From: Streptomyces sp. SAI-135
GTDB lineage: Bacteria; Actinomycetota; Actinomycetes; Streptomycetales; Streptomycetaceae
DNA length: 64,000 nt
Assembly (NCBI RefSeq): GCF_029893805.1
Contig: NZ_JARXYP010000001.1
Span: forward strand, 248,001 to 312,000
Reading direction: 5' to 3'
Positions 8,278 through 17,289 of this stretch are shown piece after piece (position 1 is the first letter of the stretch; every line of letters begins with the position of its first letter). The notes below the pieces were generated by a model. That model was given only the letters and a program-made list of their open reading frames with translations. It made no database searches and was not told where the DNA came from. The position numbers and the translations under genes were made by a program.

Positions 8278-9425
8278 ACCGGCTCCCCTTCCTCGGCGCC
8301 GGCGTGCGCCCGTATGAGGTTTCCGCCAAGCGCGGTGAGCAGGGCTTCAGCGCTGCCCTCGATCGTGCGGTACACGTTCGCTTCCAGTGCGTGGCGTACC
8401 GCCCGCGAGCCGGTGACGAGCCCGCCGGCCCCTTCGAAACGCAGTGCGTCGTCGGTCGCCGAGCCGACCGCGTCCGCGGCGGCCACCTTGGCGGCGATGG
8501 CCTGGGTCGGGGCGTCATGGGAGTGAGCGTCGATGGCCACCGCCGCTTGTTCCGTGAGCAGCCATGCCGCGCTGTTGGCGACATGGGCCCGGGCCACGGC
8601 ATGAGCAACCAACTGGTAGTCGGCGAGGAGTCGGTCACCGACCGCCCGCTGCCGCACGTGGGTGAGCATCCGGTCGTGCGCGGCGGACGCAACACCCAAG
8701 GCACCGGCGGCAACCAGCACCCGTCCGACGCTCAAGCACGAGGTCGCCACCCACAGCATGCCGAAACCGTCGGGCCCGAGCCTGGCATCCGCCGCGACCG
8801 GGCAGTCCTGCAGTGCGACTGTGGCCATCGCGGTGGCGCGGAATGCGCTCATCGAGGGTCTCGCGGTGACCGTCAGGCCGGGGGCGTCCCGTTCCACCAG
8901 GACGGCGACCGAGCCGATCCGCGACCGCGCGAAGACGACGAACAGGCCCGCGCGGGCGGCCGAGCTGACCCAGCACTTGGTCCCGGTCACGCGCACACCA
9001 CCGTCGTCCTCGACCGCGAGGGTGCGTATCTGGTCGAAGCTGCTGCCCCCGTCGGGCTCGCTCAGTGCGAACGCGCCGAGGGTCTCGCCGGTCGCCATGG
9101 AGGGGAACCACTGCTGGCGTAGCGCTGAACGGCCGTACCGGGCAATCGCGTGAACGGCCATCTCATGCACGATGAGGGTGCTCTGCAGGCTGGCAGAAAG
9201 CGCGGCGACGCGGCGGTGCAGGCGGATACGTTCATGCAGCGGTAGCCCGAGCCCTCCGTAGTTCTCGGGCACGGCCAGTGCGAACAGGCCGCGCCGCGCG
9301 CACTCCTGGTACAGCTCGTCCGGGATGCGCTCGGACTCCTCCGCTTCAGCGAGCCGTTGGGCGAAGGCCGGCGAGTCCAGTAAGGCTTCCACGTCCGCGA
9401 CGGCAGGCGCCGTCGAAGTGGTCAC
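8274..9425 (-). CDS. FkbI-like acyl-CoA/acyl-ACP dehydrogenase
   Basis: A FAD flavoenzyme of 383 aa with the acyl-CoA dehydrogenase fold: PENYGGLGLPLHERIR at the N-terminus, GAFALSEPDGGSSFDQI (FAD/substrate signature), VTGTKCWVSSA, and the C-terminal RFEGAGGLVTGSRAVRHALE / RTIEGSAEALL segment with the usual catalytic-base region. In extender-unit pathways FkbI oxidises the 2-hydroxy or 3-aldehyde stage of glyceryl-ACP on the way to hydroxymalonyl-ACP. ATGA overlaps at both ends couple it to the ACP and fkbH-like genes. Confidence 0.92.
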   Translation of the reverse strand: MTTSTAPAVADVEALLDSPAFAQRLAEAEESERIPDELYQECARRGLFALAVPENYGGLGLPLHERIRLHRRVAALSASLQSTLIVHEMAVHAIARYGRSALRQQWFPSMATGETLGAFALSEPDGGSSFDQIRTLAVEDDGGVRVTGTKCWVSSAARAGLFVVFARSRIGSVAVLVERDAPGLTVTARPSMSAFRATAMATVALQDCPVAADARLGPDGFGMLWVATSCLSVGRVLVAAGALGVASAAHDRMLTHVRQRAVGDRLLADYQLVAHAVARAHVANSAAWLLTEQAAVAIDAHSHDAPTQAIAAKVAAADAVGSATDDALRFEGAGGLVTGSRAVRHALEANVYRTIEGSAEALLTALGGNLIRAHAGAEEGEPV

Positions 9426-9682
9426 CGTGAGCTCGCCTTCGACCGCACGAGAGCGGTGATCGCCTGTGCCGAGTCGAAGTTCGCCAGGTCGATCTCGCCG
9501 TCCTCGACGGCCACGCCGAGTTCGTTCTCGACGAAGTGGATGAGCTGCACCGCGGCGAGCGACTCGAGCAGCCCGGAACTGATGAGCGCCTCGTCGGCCT
9601 CGACCCGCCGTCCTACGAGCTTGCTGACGAATCCGACGACCTTGTTCTGTACGTCGTAGTCGATCGTTGCATTCGAGGTCAT
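9422..9682 (-). CDS. Free-standing acyl carrier protein (FkbJ-like)
   Basis: An 86-aa carrier protein with the phosphopantetheine attachment Ser41 in SSGLLESLAAVQLIHFVE, where the usual DSL is ES-L. It lies between the FkbK- and FkbI-like genes exactly as FkbJ does, and should carry the glyceryl-to-hydroxymalonyl extender unit until an acyltransferase collects it. The start is preceded by AAGGAATTC and begins one base after the previous stop. Confidence 0.92.
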   Translation of the reverse strand: MTSNATIDYDVQNKVVGFVSKLVGRRVEADEALISSGLLESLAAVQLIHFVENELGVAVEDGEIDLANFDSAQAITALVRSKASSR

Positions 9683-9683
9683 T

Positions 9684-10532
9684 TCAGAATTCCTTACCGT
9701 ATTCGTAAAATCCCCGGCCGGTTTTCATGCCCAGCTCCCCTGTTCGCATTTTCTTCAGCAGGTGCGCAGAAGGCTCGAACATGGGGTCGTTCAAGGCCTC
9801 GCGCAGAACGTCGAGCGTGCGGACGACGGTGTCGATGCCGATGAGGTCGGCCGTGCGCAGCGGCCCCATTGTGTGGCCGAGGCAGCCCTTGAAAAGCTCG
9901 TCGATCTGGTGCGGTTCGGCGACGCCCTCATGGACCAGCTGGGCGGCCTGGTTCACCACCTCCATGAGGATCCGGTTGATCACGAACCCGGGGCTGTCAT
10001 TGACGACGACGCCTTTCTTTCCCATCGCGGTCAGGAATGCGCGCACCGACTGAATCGTGTCGTCCGACGTCGCTGGTCCCCGGACCACCTCGACCATGTC
10101 GATCGCCGACACGGGGTTCATGAAGTGGACGCCGACGACTCGCGACTCGTCGGGAGCCACCGAGCCGAGCCGGGCGATCGGGATGGCCGAGGTGTTGGCC
10201 GCGATGTATGCCTCTTTGACACCCAGGACCCGCAGGGTGTCGTACACCTCTCGTTTGACCGCCCATTCCTCGGTGACGTTTTCGATGATGAAACCGGCGC
10301 CGACGGCGTCGGCCAGGTCCTCGGACAGAGTGAGCCGCTCAAGGTCCACGGGAGTGTGGTCGGGCTGAGCGAACCGCATCAGCCGCTGGTGGCGCCGCAA
10401 TGCCGCCCGGACCTGCGACCAGTCCTTGTCCTTACGGTCGATGAGCGTGACGTGGTGTCCGGCCTGCAGGCACGCGTGGGCCACGCTCGTGCCGATCACA
10501 CCCGCGCCCAAGACCGCGACCATATCTGGCAT
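9684..10532 (-). CDS. FkbK-like 3-hydroxyacyl dehydrogenase
   Basis: A 282-aa NAD-dependent enzyme of the 3-hydroxybutyryl-CoA dehydrogenase family. The N-terminal Rossmann motif is VAVLGAGVIGTSVAHACLQAG, and the catalytic-domain motifs are ANTSAIPIARLG, GVHFMNPV (His base) and NDSPGFVINRILMEVVNQA. In methoxymalonyl-ACP pathways FkbK oxidises the glyceryl-ACP hydroxyl. I use ATG 10532, which overlaps the PKS stop by one base (TGATG); the much longer frame to 11624 is antisense noise through the PKS gene. Confidence 0.92.
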   Translation of the reverse strand: MPDMVAVLGAGVIGTSVAHACLQAGHHVTLIDRKDKDWSQVRAALRRHQRLMRFAQPDHTPVDLERLTLSEDLADAVGAGFIIENVTEEWAVKREVYDTLRVLGVKEAYIAANTSAIPIARLGSVAPDESRVVGVHFMNPVSAIDMVEVVRGPATSDDTIQSVRAFLTAMGKKGVVVNDSPGFVINRILMEVVNQAAQLVHEGVAEPHQIDELFKGCLGHTMGPLRTADLIGIDTVVRTLDVLREALNDPMFEPSAHLLKKMRTGELGMKTGRGFYEYGKEF

Positions 10533-13531
10533 CAGTGCTTCCTCTCCTGTGCAATCCGTTCCCGGCTGATCCACGCGTGGATCGAAGTGGCCATGCCCCG
10601 CAGCGAACCGGACTCGAAGACGACCGTCCCCGGGACCGCGGTACCCGAGTACTCCTGCACCATCGCGATGAGGTGACGGCCGAGCAGGGAATCTCCGCCC
10701 ATATCGAAGAAGTGGGCGTCCGGGTCGACCTCGGCGAGGCCGAGCAGCGCGCACCACATCAGGCCCAATTGGTCGGTGAGCGACTGCAGTCCGATCTCGG
10801 CACGTTCCGGTCGCCCGTCCGCGGCCGGCTCGTCCGGTCCCGCCCGGTGCGGTTGTGCCGACTCCGGTGCGGCCGCCGTGCCTCTCGGGTCGAACACACT
10901 GCGGTGCAGCGACGGGGCGGCTTCTGGTTCTGCGATGGCCTCCGAGGCGGATTCCCGCGACGGCCATATGGGCTCGTGTCCGCGCATCCACAAAGAGGCC
11001 AGTGCCTGTTCGTACACGGTGAGATCCGGTACGCCCTCGTACGATGCTCGGGCCACGCGGATCGACTCGAGCCCGTCCGCTGTCTGCGCGGCCCACGGGC
11101 GGATGTTGCCCGGCCCGATCTCGACCAGCACCCGATAGCGGCCGGCGACGGTGCGCAGCGCGCTCCGGAACTGCACGGCGGCCGTGAGCTGGCGCTGCCA
11201 GTACTCCGCATCGAGAGCGGCACCGACCGACCACGTACCGGTGACACCGGAGGCGATGTCGATGTCGGAGGTACCGAAACTGCGATCCCGCAGCATCTCC
11301 CGCAGATGGACACTCGCGTCGCTCAACTGCTCGTTGTGAAAGGCCAGTCCGGAGTCGACCTGCTGGAAGACGATCCCCTGCGCGCCCAGTACCCGCTGGA
11401 CCTCCTCGGCCGCGTCGGCGGGTCCCGACACCGTGCAACTCTGCGCGCTGTTGTCCGCAGCCAGGGTCATCCGGCCGTTGAGCAGCGGGACCACCTCGTC
11501 CGCGGGAGCGGCGACGGCGATCGTCGCGCCCGGCCCGCTCTCCCTGATCAGTTCGGCCCGTTTCGCAATCAGCTCGACGGCGTCCCGCTTGCGCAGCACG
11601 CCCGCCACGGTGGCTGCCGTCCACTCGCCCAGCGAATGCCCGAGCACGGCCGCGGGGCGGATGCCGGCTGCCGCGAACATGTCGACGTAGGCCATCTGGA
11701 CGGCGAACAGCGCCAGGTGCCGGCCGGGCAGGGAATCGAGCGCGCCCGGTCGGTGGGCGCCGCCCGCGCCGCGGACCATCCTCAGCAAGTCGAGGCTCCG
11801 TGACGGTTCCGCGTCCGGCTGCGGGGCGGTGGCGAAGACCTCGGAGATGTCCACCCCACGATCCGCGGCCATCTGCACCGACTCCTCGATGCTGCGTCGG
11901 AACACGGCGGACGTCTTGACCAGGCCGGCTCCCATGCCGATGTACTCGCTGCCCACCCCGGGGAAGGCGAACACGATCTTGTCGGGCCGCTTCGGCACCC
12001 GGCCGGCGGGCGCGGCGAACACCCCGTCTCCGGGCCCGCCGTCCAGCCTGACGAACCGGCGGTAGCGGTGCGGGTGGGCCCTGCGCTGGGCGCGGTGGGC
12101 GAGGGGAGCGGCAGCCTCAGGGCGTGACCCGAGCAGGTCGCGGACGCGCTCGGTGTCGGCGTCGAGGGTGTCGAGTCGGTGACTGGACAGGAGCACCACG
12201 CCGCGGGTCCCGCCCCGTGCCGGGGCACGCTCGGGTGGGGCCTCCAGCACCAGGTGGCAGTTCGACCCGCCGAGTCCGAACGCGCTGACCCCCACGACAC
12301 GGCCGGGGGCGGTGTCGATGGTCTGTGCCTTGGAGACCGGGCGGACCGCAGAGTCATCGACGTGCATTTCCGTCGGAAGCGTTGCGAAGTTCGCGGTCGG
12401 CGGGACGAGGCCGTGCCGCAGGCTGGAGACGGCCTTCAGCAGCCCGGCGAACCCGGCGGCCTCCCTGGTGTGCCCGATGTTCCCCTTCACCGCGCCGACG
12501 TAGAGCGGGCGGTCGTTGCGGCGGAACACCTTCTGCAACGTCGACCACTCCACCGCGTCACCGAGTCGCGTGGCGGTGCCGTGGCTCTCCACGTAGGAAA
12601 CCGCGTTCGGGTCGACGCTGGCGGCATGCAGGGCCGCACGGATGACGGCCTCCTGGCTGGCTGAACTCACGCTCGCGAAGCCGGGCTTGGCACCGTCGTT
12701 GTTCGTCGCGCTGCCGCGGATGACGGCGAGTACGTCATCGCCGGCGGCGAGTGCGTCGTCCAGGCGTTTGAGGACCAGGGCGCCCGCCCCGTCCGCGGGT
12801 ACGGTACCGCCCGCCCTCGCGTCGAAGGGACGGCACACCCCGTCCACGGAACTGATGCTGCCCGGTACGGCCCAGTACCCGCGCCACTCGGGGAAGCGGA
12901 TCGCCGACACACCGACGAGCGCCGTGTCGGCCTCACCGGCCAGCAGTGCTCGGCAGCCCAGGTGGGCGGCGACCAGCGCCGTCGAGCAGGCGGCCAGGAC
13001 GTTGACCGCGGGGCCCTTGAGGTCGAGCCGGTAGGCGATCTTCCCCGCTGCGTAGTCACGTGCCGTGCCCAACTCGACGGCGAAGTCGTCGACACCCGGT
13101 GTGCCTGCCAGGTGGCGTCGTACAACCTCGTCGTAGGAGGTGGGGCCCGTCCCGACGAACACCGCTGTCCGTGCCCGCCCGGTGGAGGAGACTGCCGCCC
13201 GGTGCAGCGCTTCGTCCGCCAGTTCGAGCAGCGTCCGGTGCTGGGGATCGGTGAGCATCGCCTCGGCGGCCGACATGCCGAACCGCTGGTGGTCGAACGC
13301 GGTGGCCGCGTCGATGGCGCCATACGCGGAGATGAAGCGGGCATTGTCCGGAGTACCAAGCGGGTGCTGGCCGAAGTCTGGCGCGCTGTCCGCCGTACGC
13401 CTGATGGCATCCGTGCCGTCCTGCAGGCTGTCCCAGTAGGACTGCTCGCAGTTACCGCCCGGCAGCCGGAGTGCCGCCGAGACGATCGCCACCCTGCCGC
13501 CCCAGGACGTCACCTTGTGGTCACCGTTCAC
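10532..13531 (-). CDS. Type I polyketide synthase, single module KS-AT-ACP
   Basis: A 999-aa minimal elongation module. The ketosynthase (about 8-440) has its active-site Cys in NVLAACSTALVAAHLG (a variant of TACSSS) and both His motifs, VESHGTATRLGD and KGNIGHTREAAG. The acyltransferase (about 530-830) has FAFPGVGSEYIGMG and nucleophile GHSLGE; the specificity box reads LAFH, closer to malonyl-type HAFH than to YASH, although a hydroxymalonyl-ACP donor is suggested by the neighbouring genes. The C-terminal ACP has GGDSLLGRH. There is no KR, DH, ER or TE, so the extension should leave a beta-keto group unless changed in trans. The ATG overlaps the NRPS stop by 11 bp, so the NRPS product probably passes straight to this KS. 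Confidence 0.95.
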   Translation of the reverse strand: MNGDHKVTSWGGRVAIVSAALRLPGGNCEQSYWDSLQDGTDAIRRTADSAPDFGQHPLGTPDNARFISAYGAIDAATAFDHQRFGMSAAEAMLTDPQHRTLLELADEALHRAAVSSTGRARTAVFVGTGPTSYDEVVRRHLAGTPGVDDFAVELGTARDYAAGKIAYRLDLKGPAVNVLAACSTALVAAHLGCRALLAGEADTALVGVSAIRFPEWRGYWAVPGSISSVDGVCRPFDARAGGTVPADGAGALVLKRLDDALAAGDDVLAVIRGSATNNDGAKPGFASVSSASQEAVIRAALHAASVDPNAVSYVESHGTATRLGDAVEWSTLQKVFRRNDRPLYVGAVKGNIGHTREAAGFAGLLKAVSSLRHGLVPPTANFATLPTEMHVDDSAVRPVSKAQTIDTAPGRVVGVSAFGLGGSNCHLVLEAPPERAPARGGTRGVVLLSSHRLDTLDADTERVRDLLGSRPEAAAPLAHRAQRRAHPHRYRRFVRLDGGPGDGVFAAPAGRVPKRPDKIVFAFPGVGSEYIGMGAGLVKTSAVFRRSIEESVQMAADRGVDISEVFATAPQPDAEPSRSLDLLRMVRGAGGAHRPGALDSLPGRHLALFAVQMAYVDMFAAAGIRPAAVLGHSLGEWTAATVAGVLRKRDAVELIAKRAELIRESGPGATIAVAAPADEVVPLLNGRMTLAADNSAQSCTVSGPADAAEEVQRVLGAQGIVFQQVDSGLAFHNEQLSDASVHLREMLRDRSFGTSDIDIASGVTGTWSVGAALDAEYWQRQLTAAVQFRSALRTVAGRYRVLVEIGPGNIRPWAAQTADGLESIRVARASYEGVPDLTVYEQALASLWMRGHEPIWPSRESASEAIAEPEAAPSLHRSVFDPRGTAAAPESAQPHRAGPDEPAADGRPERAEIGLQSLTDQLGLMWCALLGLAEVDPDAHFFDMGGDSLLGRHLIAMVQEYSGTAVPGTVVFESGSLRGMATSIHAWISRERIAQERKH

Positions 13532-15791
13532 CGTGGCCTCCCGACGACTTCCACTGCTCGGCGAAGTCCCGGACGGTCGGCGTCTGGAGCAGCATGGCCA
13601 GGTCGACGCGGTCGCCCAGCGCCTCTTCGAGGGCTATGCGCAGGAGCATCACCTTCAGGGAGTCGCCTCCCAGGTCGAGGAACGAGTCCTCCACTCCGAT
13701 CTCGCGCAGCCCCAGAACGTTGGACCACACCGTCGCGACGGTGAGCTCGACGTGGTCCTCGGGCGGTTCCGGCGGAGCCAGGAAATCAGGGCGTGCTCTG
13801 AGCTGCGTGGCGAAGGCCGCCCGGTCCAGTTTGCCGCTGCCGAGCAGGGGCAGGTCGGCGACCGGGACGATGTAGGTGGGCACCATGTACGGCGGCAGCA
13901 GGTCGAAGAGGAAGCGCTTGAGCCCGGGGACGTCGAGCACGCCGTCCATCGGCACGACGTACGCCACGAGCAGGTTCCCCTGGTCGGCGTCGGGCAGACT
14001 GGCGACGGCGGTGGCCGCGACGTTGTGGTGGCCACGGATTGCGTGCTCCACCTCGGTGGGCTCGACCCGCTGTCCGCGGATCTTGATCTGCGTATCCGCC
14101 CTGCCGACGAACTCGACCTGGCCGTCCGGGCGGAAGCGCCCAAGGTCCCCGGTGCGGAACAGCACCGGAGCGTGCAGCGGGTCGAAGGGATTGGGTACGA
14201 AGCGGTCGTCGGTGAGCTGCGGCCGGTTGAGGTATCCGTCGGCGAGTCCCGGCCCGCCGGCGTAGAGTTCCCCGACGAATCCCGGCGGTCGTAGGCGACC
14301 CGCGGAGTCGCACACGTACAGCCGCATGTCGATGGGCCTGCCGACGGTCGACGTCTTCTCGTCGTCGGGCAGTGCCTCTCCCCGGTGGCACACATAGTCG
14401 GCCTCGGCCAGGGTGTAGGTCACGTGCACCGCGATGCCGAGTTCCCGGAACTGCCGTTCCAGGTCGAGGTCGACCACCTCGCCCGCGGTGAACAGGTGCC
14501 GGATCGGCAGGCCCGGCGCGCGAAAGCGGGGATTGGCCAGCAACACCCGCATCATCGAGGGTACGAAGCTGCATACGGTGATGCCGTGGGTGCGGATGAG
14601 GTGGTCGAGGTACGCGTCATCGCGCTCTCCACCGGGACGGGCCACGACTATCGTCCCGCCGGTCGCGAGAGCCCAGTAGAACTCCCGGAAGAACGGCACC
14701 GACTTCATCAAGTGCCGGTCGCTCCCGTCGAGCTGGTAGAGCCGCTGCTCCAAGAAGATTCTTGTCGTGTGCATCCGGTGAGGGCGGATCACGCCCTTCG
14801 GCTCTCCGGTCGAGCCGGAGGTGAACAGGATGTACGCGGCTGTGCTCTCGTCGGCGATGTCCTCGATGGGGGTGTCCGGGACGGACATGTCTTCGAGGAG
14901 GTCTTCCAGGACAAACGTCGGCGCTTGAAAATCCGGCCGGGGCGCGTGCCGCGAGGACACGACGGCGGCAGGGGCGGAGATCTCGCATATCCGCTGGGCC
15001 CGGGCCGACGGTGTCGACGGGTCAACGTACAGGAAGGCGGCGCCCGCCTTCATGATGCCGATCTTCACCGTCAAGGTCTCGATCGACCGCTGTCCTGTGC
15101 AGACGACCGGTGCGCCGGCGCCGGGCAGCAGCGGGCGCAGCTGGCGTGCGACGCGGTTGGACGCGAGGTCGAGCTCGCGGTAGGTCACACTCCGCTCACC
15201 GTCGATGATGGCGATGGCGTCCGGCGTGCGCCGGGCCTGTTCGGCGAACATGGCGTGCAGGGTGGTGTCCGGGTACCGCACCTGCGGTCCGTTCCACTCC
15301 CGAAGGAGGAGTTCGCGTTCGCGCTCGGTCAGCACGTCGAGGTCGCCGAACCGGTCCTGCGGGCGGATGGCGGCCGCGCGCAGGACGACCTGTATGTGCT
15401 CCATCACCTGGTCGAGGTCGTCCGGGTCCCCTTCGTGCAGCAGCGCGGTCACCTCGGTGCCGTCCTCGCCCGGTGACGGCACGAGGGTCGCTCGCAGCGG
15501 CGGAACTCGGCCGCCAGGAGCGGATTGCAGAGCCACGACCACGGAACCCGGGGTACTGCTGGTCGCCTTGGTGAGAACGTCTCCGAGGCGGTAGCTGTCC
15601 GGGTCTTGCACCCCGGGGGCCGCCACGAGCGAGCCGTCAGGCAGTGCATGGTGGACGGACGGGGGCAGGCCGTACCGGTGCAGGAGCAGCCCGGCCGTCG
15701 TCGCCAGAGCGTGCGCCAGGTCGAGATCCGGCCCGGCTGCCGTCAAGGGGCCGATGCGGTAGGCGCGTTCGGCCACCAGGGTCGATGTCAT
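13521..15791 (-). CDS. NRPS loading module, adenylation plus carrier domain (A-PCP)
   Basis: A 756-aa protein. The first about 150 residues are a vestigial linker without a condensation HHxxxDG motif. The adenylation domain (about 175-660) has A3 YILFTSGSTGEPKGV, A6 GELYAGGPGLADGYLNRP, A7 RTGDLGRF, A8 GRADTQIKIRGQRVEPTEVE and A10 GSGKLDRAAF. The carrier domain ends the protein (DSFLDLGGDSLKVML). The substrate-pocket segment reads FFREFYWALATGG: the Asp that holds the amino group of alpha-amino acids (position 235 of GrsA) is Arg here, so the substrate may not be an ordinary alpha-amino acid. I use ATG 15791, four bases after the previous stop. Confidence 0.94.
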   Translation of the reverse strand: MTSTLVAERAYRIGPLTAAGPDLDLAHALATTAGLLLHRYGLPPSVHHALPDGSLVAAPGVQDPDSYRLGDVLTKATSSTPGSVVVALQSAPGGRVPPLRATLVPSPGEDGTEVTALLHEGDPDDLDQVMEHIQVVLRAAAIRPQDRFGDLDVLTERERELLLREWNGPQVRYPDTTLHAMFAEQARRTPDAIAIIDGERSVTYRELDLASNRVARQLRPLLPGAGAPVVCTGQRSIETLTVKIGIMKAGAAFLYVDPSTPSARAQRICEISAPAAVVSSRHAPRPDFQAPTFVLEDLLEDMSVPDTPIEDIADESTAAYILFTSGSTGEPKGVIRPHRMHTTRIFLEQRLYQLDGSDRHLMKSVPFFREFYWALATGGTIVVARPGGERDDAYLDHLIRTHGITVCSFVPSMMRVLLANPRFRAPGLPIRHLFTAGEVVDLDLERQFRELGIAVHVTYTLAEADYVCHRGEALPDDEKTSTVGRPIDMRLYVCDSAGRLRPPGFVGELYAGGPGLADGYLNRPQLTDDRFVPNPFDPLHAPVLFRTGDLGRFRPDGQVEFVGRADTQIKIRGQRVEPTEVEHAIRGHHNVAATAVASLPDADQGNLLVAYVVPMDGVLDVPGLKRFLFDLLPPYMVPTYIVPVADLPLLGSGKLDRAAFATQLRARPDFLAPPEPPEDHVELTVATVWSNVLGLREIGVEDSFLDLGGDSLKVMLLRIALEEALGDRVDLAMLLQTPTVRDFAEQWKSSGGHGER

Positions 15792-15795
15792 CGTC

Positions 15796-17289
15796 TCACC
15801 GGCCTTTACCGGCGAGGACGGGGTGCCTGGTAGCGATGATGTGCCGGCCCGCGGCCGTTCCTGTCGCTGCTCCGTAGGTGACCCCAATGATCTTGGCGGA
15901 GGAGTCTCCGACGAAATAGAGGCCGGGTTCACTGGATTCCATGTCCGGTGTGAGTGACATCTGAGGGGAGATCCGCTCGATGACCGGTGCGGCGACCACG
16001 GCGCCGGGCACGATCATTCCGGGGAACACCGCGTTGAGCCGGTCGACCATGGCGAGCACGTCACCGACGAGCGTGCGGGGGAGGCATTCGGTCAGCGCCG
16101 CGTGCTCGTAGTTGATCAAACTCGTGTCGAGGGACGTGGCCGGTGTGACCGGCTCACCCCGGTAGTGCGCCCGCAGTTCCTCGACGGTGCACGCGACCGG
16201 GCGTCCGCCGCCTCGCTGTGCCACATCGCGAATGAGGTCCAGCGCGAAATCGGTACCGTCCTGGCCGGCCGGCATGCGCACGGTCGTCACAATGCCGAAG
16301 TTGGTCCGCCGGGTCGGCCTGGTCAGACAGTGCTGGCCGTCGAGTACGACGGCGTCCTCGAACCCGTACTGCATGATGCGGCCGCCCGCGCAGACACAGA
16401 ACGTCCTGACCGACTCACCACGTTGGTTGAGGAAGGCGAGTTTCGGGTTGGAACACTGGGAGGACAGCGGGGCCAGCAGCTCCCGGTCCCCCTCAAGCCG
16501 CACCCCGACATCGACCTTCGCGGCGGCGCTGTGTTCCAGGCCGAGGTCTGCGATCAAGTTCCGCACCCACGGCAGGCCGAGCTTACCGACCGCGACGACG
16601 ACCGAGTCGGCCGTCAGGGTCACGGCCGTACCGTCAGCCTGCTCCGCCTCGACCACGAACCGGGGGTCCGCGGCTGTGCCGATCCTGGTGGCGCGGGTGT
16701 GGAAGCGGACCTCACCACCCGCTTCGACCAGTGCCTCCATCATGCTCTCCACGACGGTCAGCGCCGTGTCCACGGTGATCGACTGCGACACGGTCAGATC
16801 GATGCCGTCGAAATGGCTGTTGACCGACGTGGTGTCCGCGGCAACGGGGCCGCCGCTGGTGTCGTGCTGGTTCAGCCCGTGTCGGTGCAGCTCATCGAAG
16901 ACCTCGCGCACGGCCTGCTCGGCGCCGTCCAGCGAGCCCAGCGCCCGTTCCAGGCTGCTGAACTTGCGGACCTCACCGTCCTCGGACTGCTCGATCTTCG
17001 ATCGGCTCAGCGCGCTGGGGTAGCCCAGGCTCGTGTCGAAGTGGAACGCGGCGCCACCAAGCCCGGTCAGGCAGGTGCAGCGTGGGCACTGCATCCGGAA
17101 CCGCTCACTGGCCCGTACCAGTCTGCCGTTGAGGTCCACCTTGACCCGCGGGCAGAGGCTGCCCAGCATGGGGCCGCCCGCTTCGAGCAGCAGCACGCGG
17201 GTTCCCGCCCGTGCCAGGGTGTAGGCGGCGAATATCCCTGCGGGACCGCCACCGATCACGACGCTGTCATAACGCTCGGTGTCACGCAT
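15796..17289 (-). CDS. FAD-dependent oxidoreductase
   Basis: A 497-aa flavoprotein. The N-terminal FAD site is SVVIGGGPAGIFAAYTLARAG with the acidic strand end VLLLEAGG. A cysteine-rich patch follows (MQCPRCTCLTGLGG), then the second nucleotide-binding region SVVVAVGKLGLPWVRN, and the C-terminal FAD loop GLYFVGDSSAKIIGVTYGAA. It resembles the family of uncharacterised NAD(P)/FAD-dependent dehydrogenases. ATG 17289 overlaps the upstream kinase-like gene by 8 bp; the longer frame is antisense to other coding sequence. It is probably a tailoring oxidase or dehydrogenase; substrate unknown. Confidence 0.87.
   Translation of the reverse strand: MRDTERYDSVVIGGGPAGIFAAYTLARAGTRVLLLEAGGPMLGSLCPRVKVDLNGRLVRASERFRMQCPRCTCLTGLGGAAFHFDTSLGYPSALSRSKIEQSEDGEVRKFSSLERALGSLDGAEQAVREVFDELHRHGLNQHDTSGGPVAADTTSVNSHFDGIDLTVSQSITVDTALTVVESMMEALVEAGGEVRFHTRATRIGTAADPRFVVEAEQADGTAVTLTADSVVVAVGKLGLPWVRNLIADLGLEHSAAAKVDVGVRLEGDRELLAPLSSQCSNPKLAFLNQRGESVRTFCVCAGGRIMQYGFEDAVVLDGQHCLTRPTRRTNFGIVTTVRMPAGQDGTDFALDLIRDVAQRGGGRPVACTVEELRAHYRGEPVTPATSLDTSLINYEHAALTECLPRTLVGDVLAMVDRLNAVFPGMIVPGAVVAAPVIERISPQMSLTPDMESSEPGLYFVGDSSAKIIGVTYGAATGTAAGRHIIATRHPVLAGKGR

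Noticed and set aside
9684..11624. FkbK-like protein extended to 646 aa
   Set aside because: The N-terminal 360 residues are an out-of-frame reading of the PKS gene; the Rossmann motif begins right after ATG 10532.
10535..11803. 422-codon plus-strand frame opposite the PKS
   Set aside because: The opposite strand has unmistakable AT and ACP domains; high GC creates long mirror frames.
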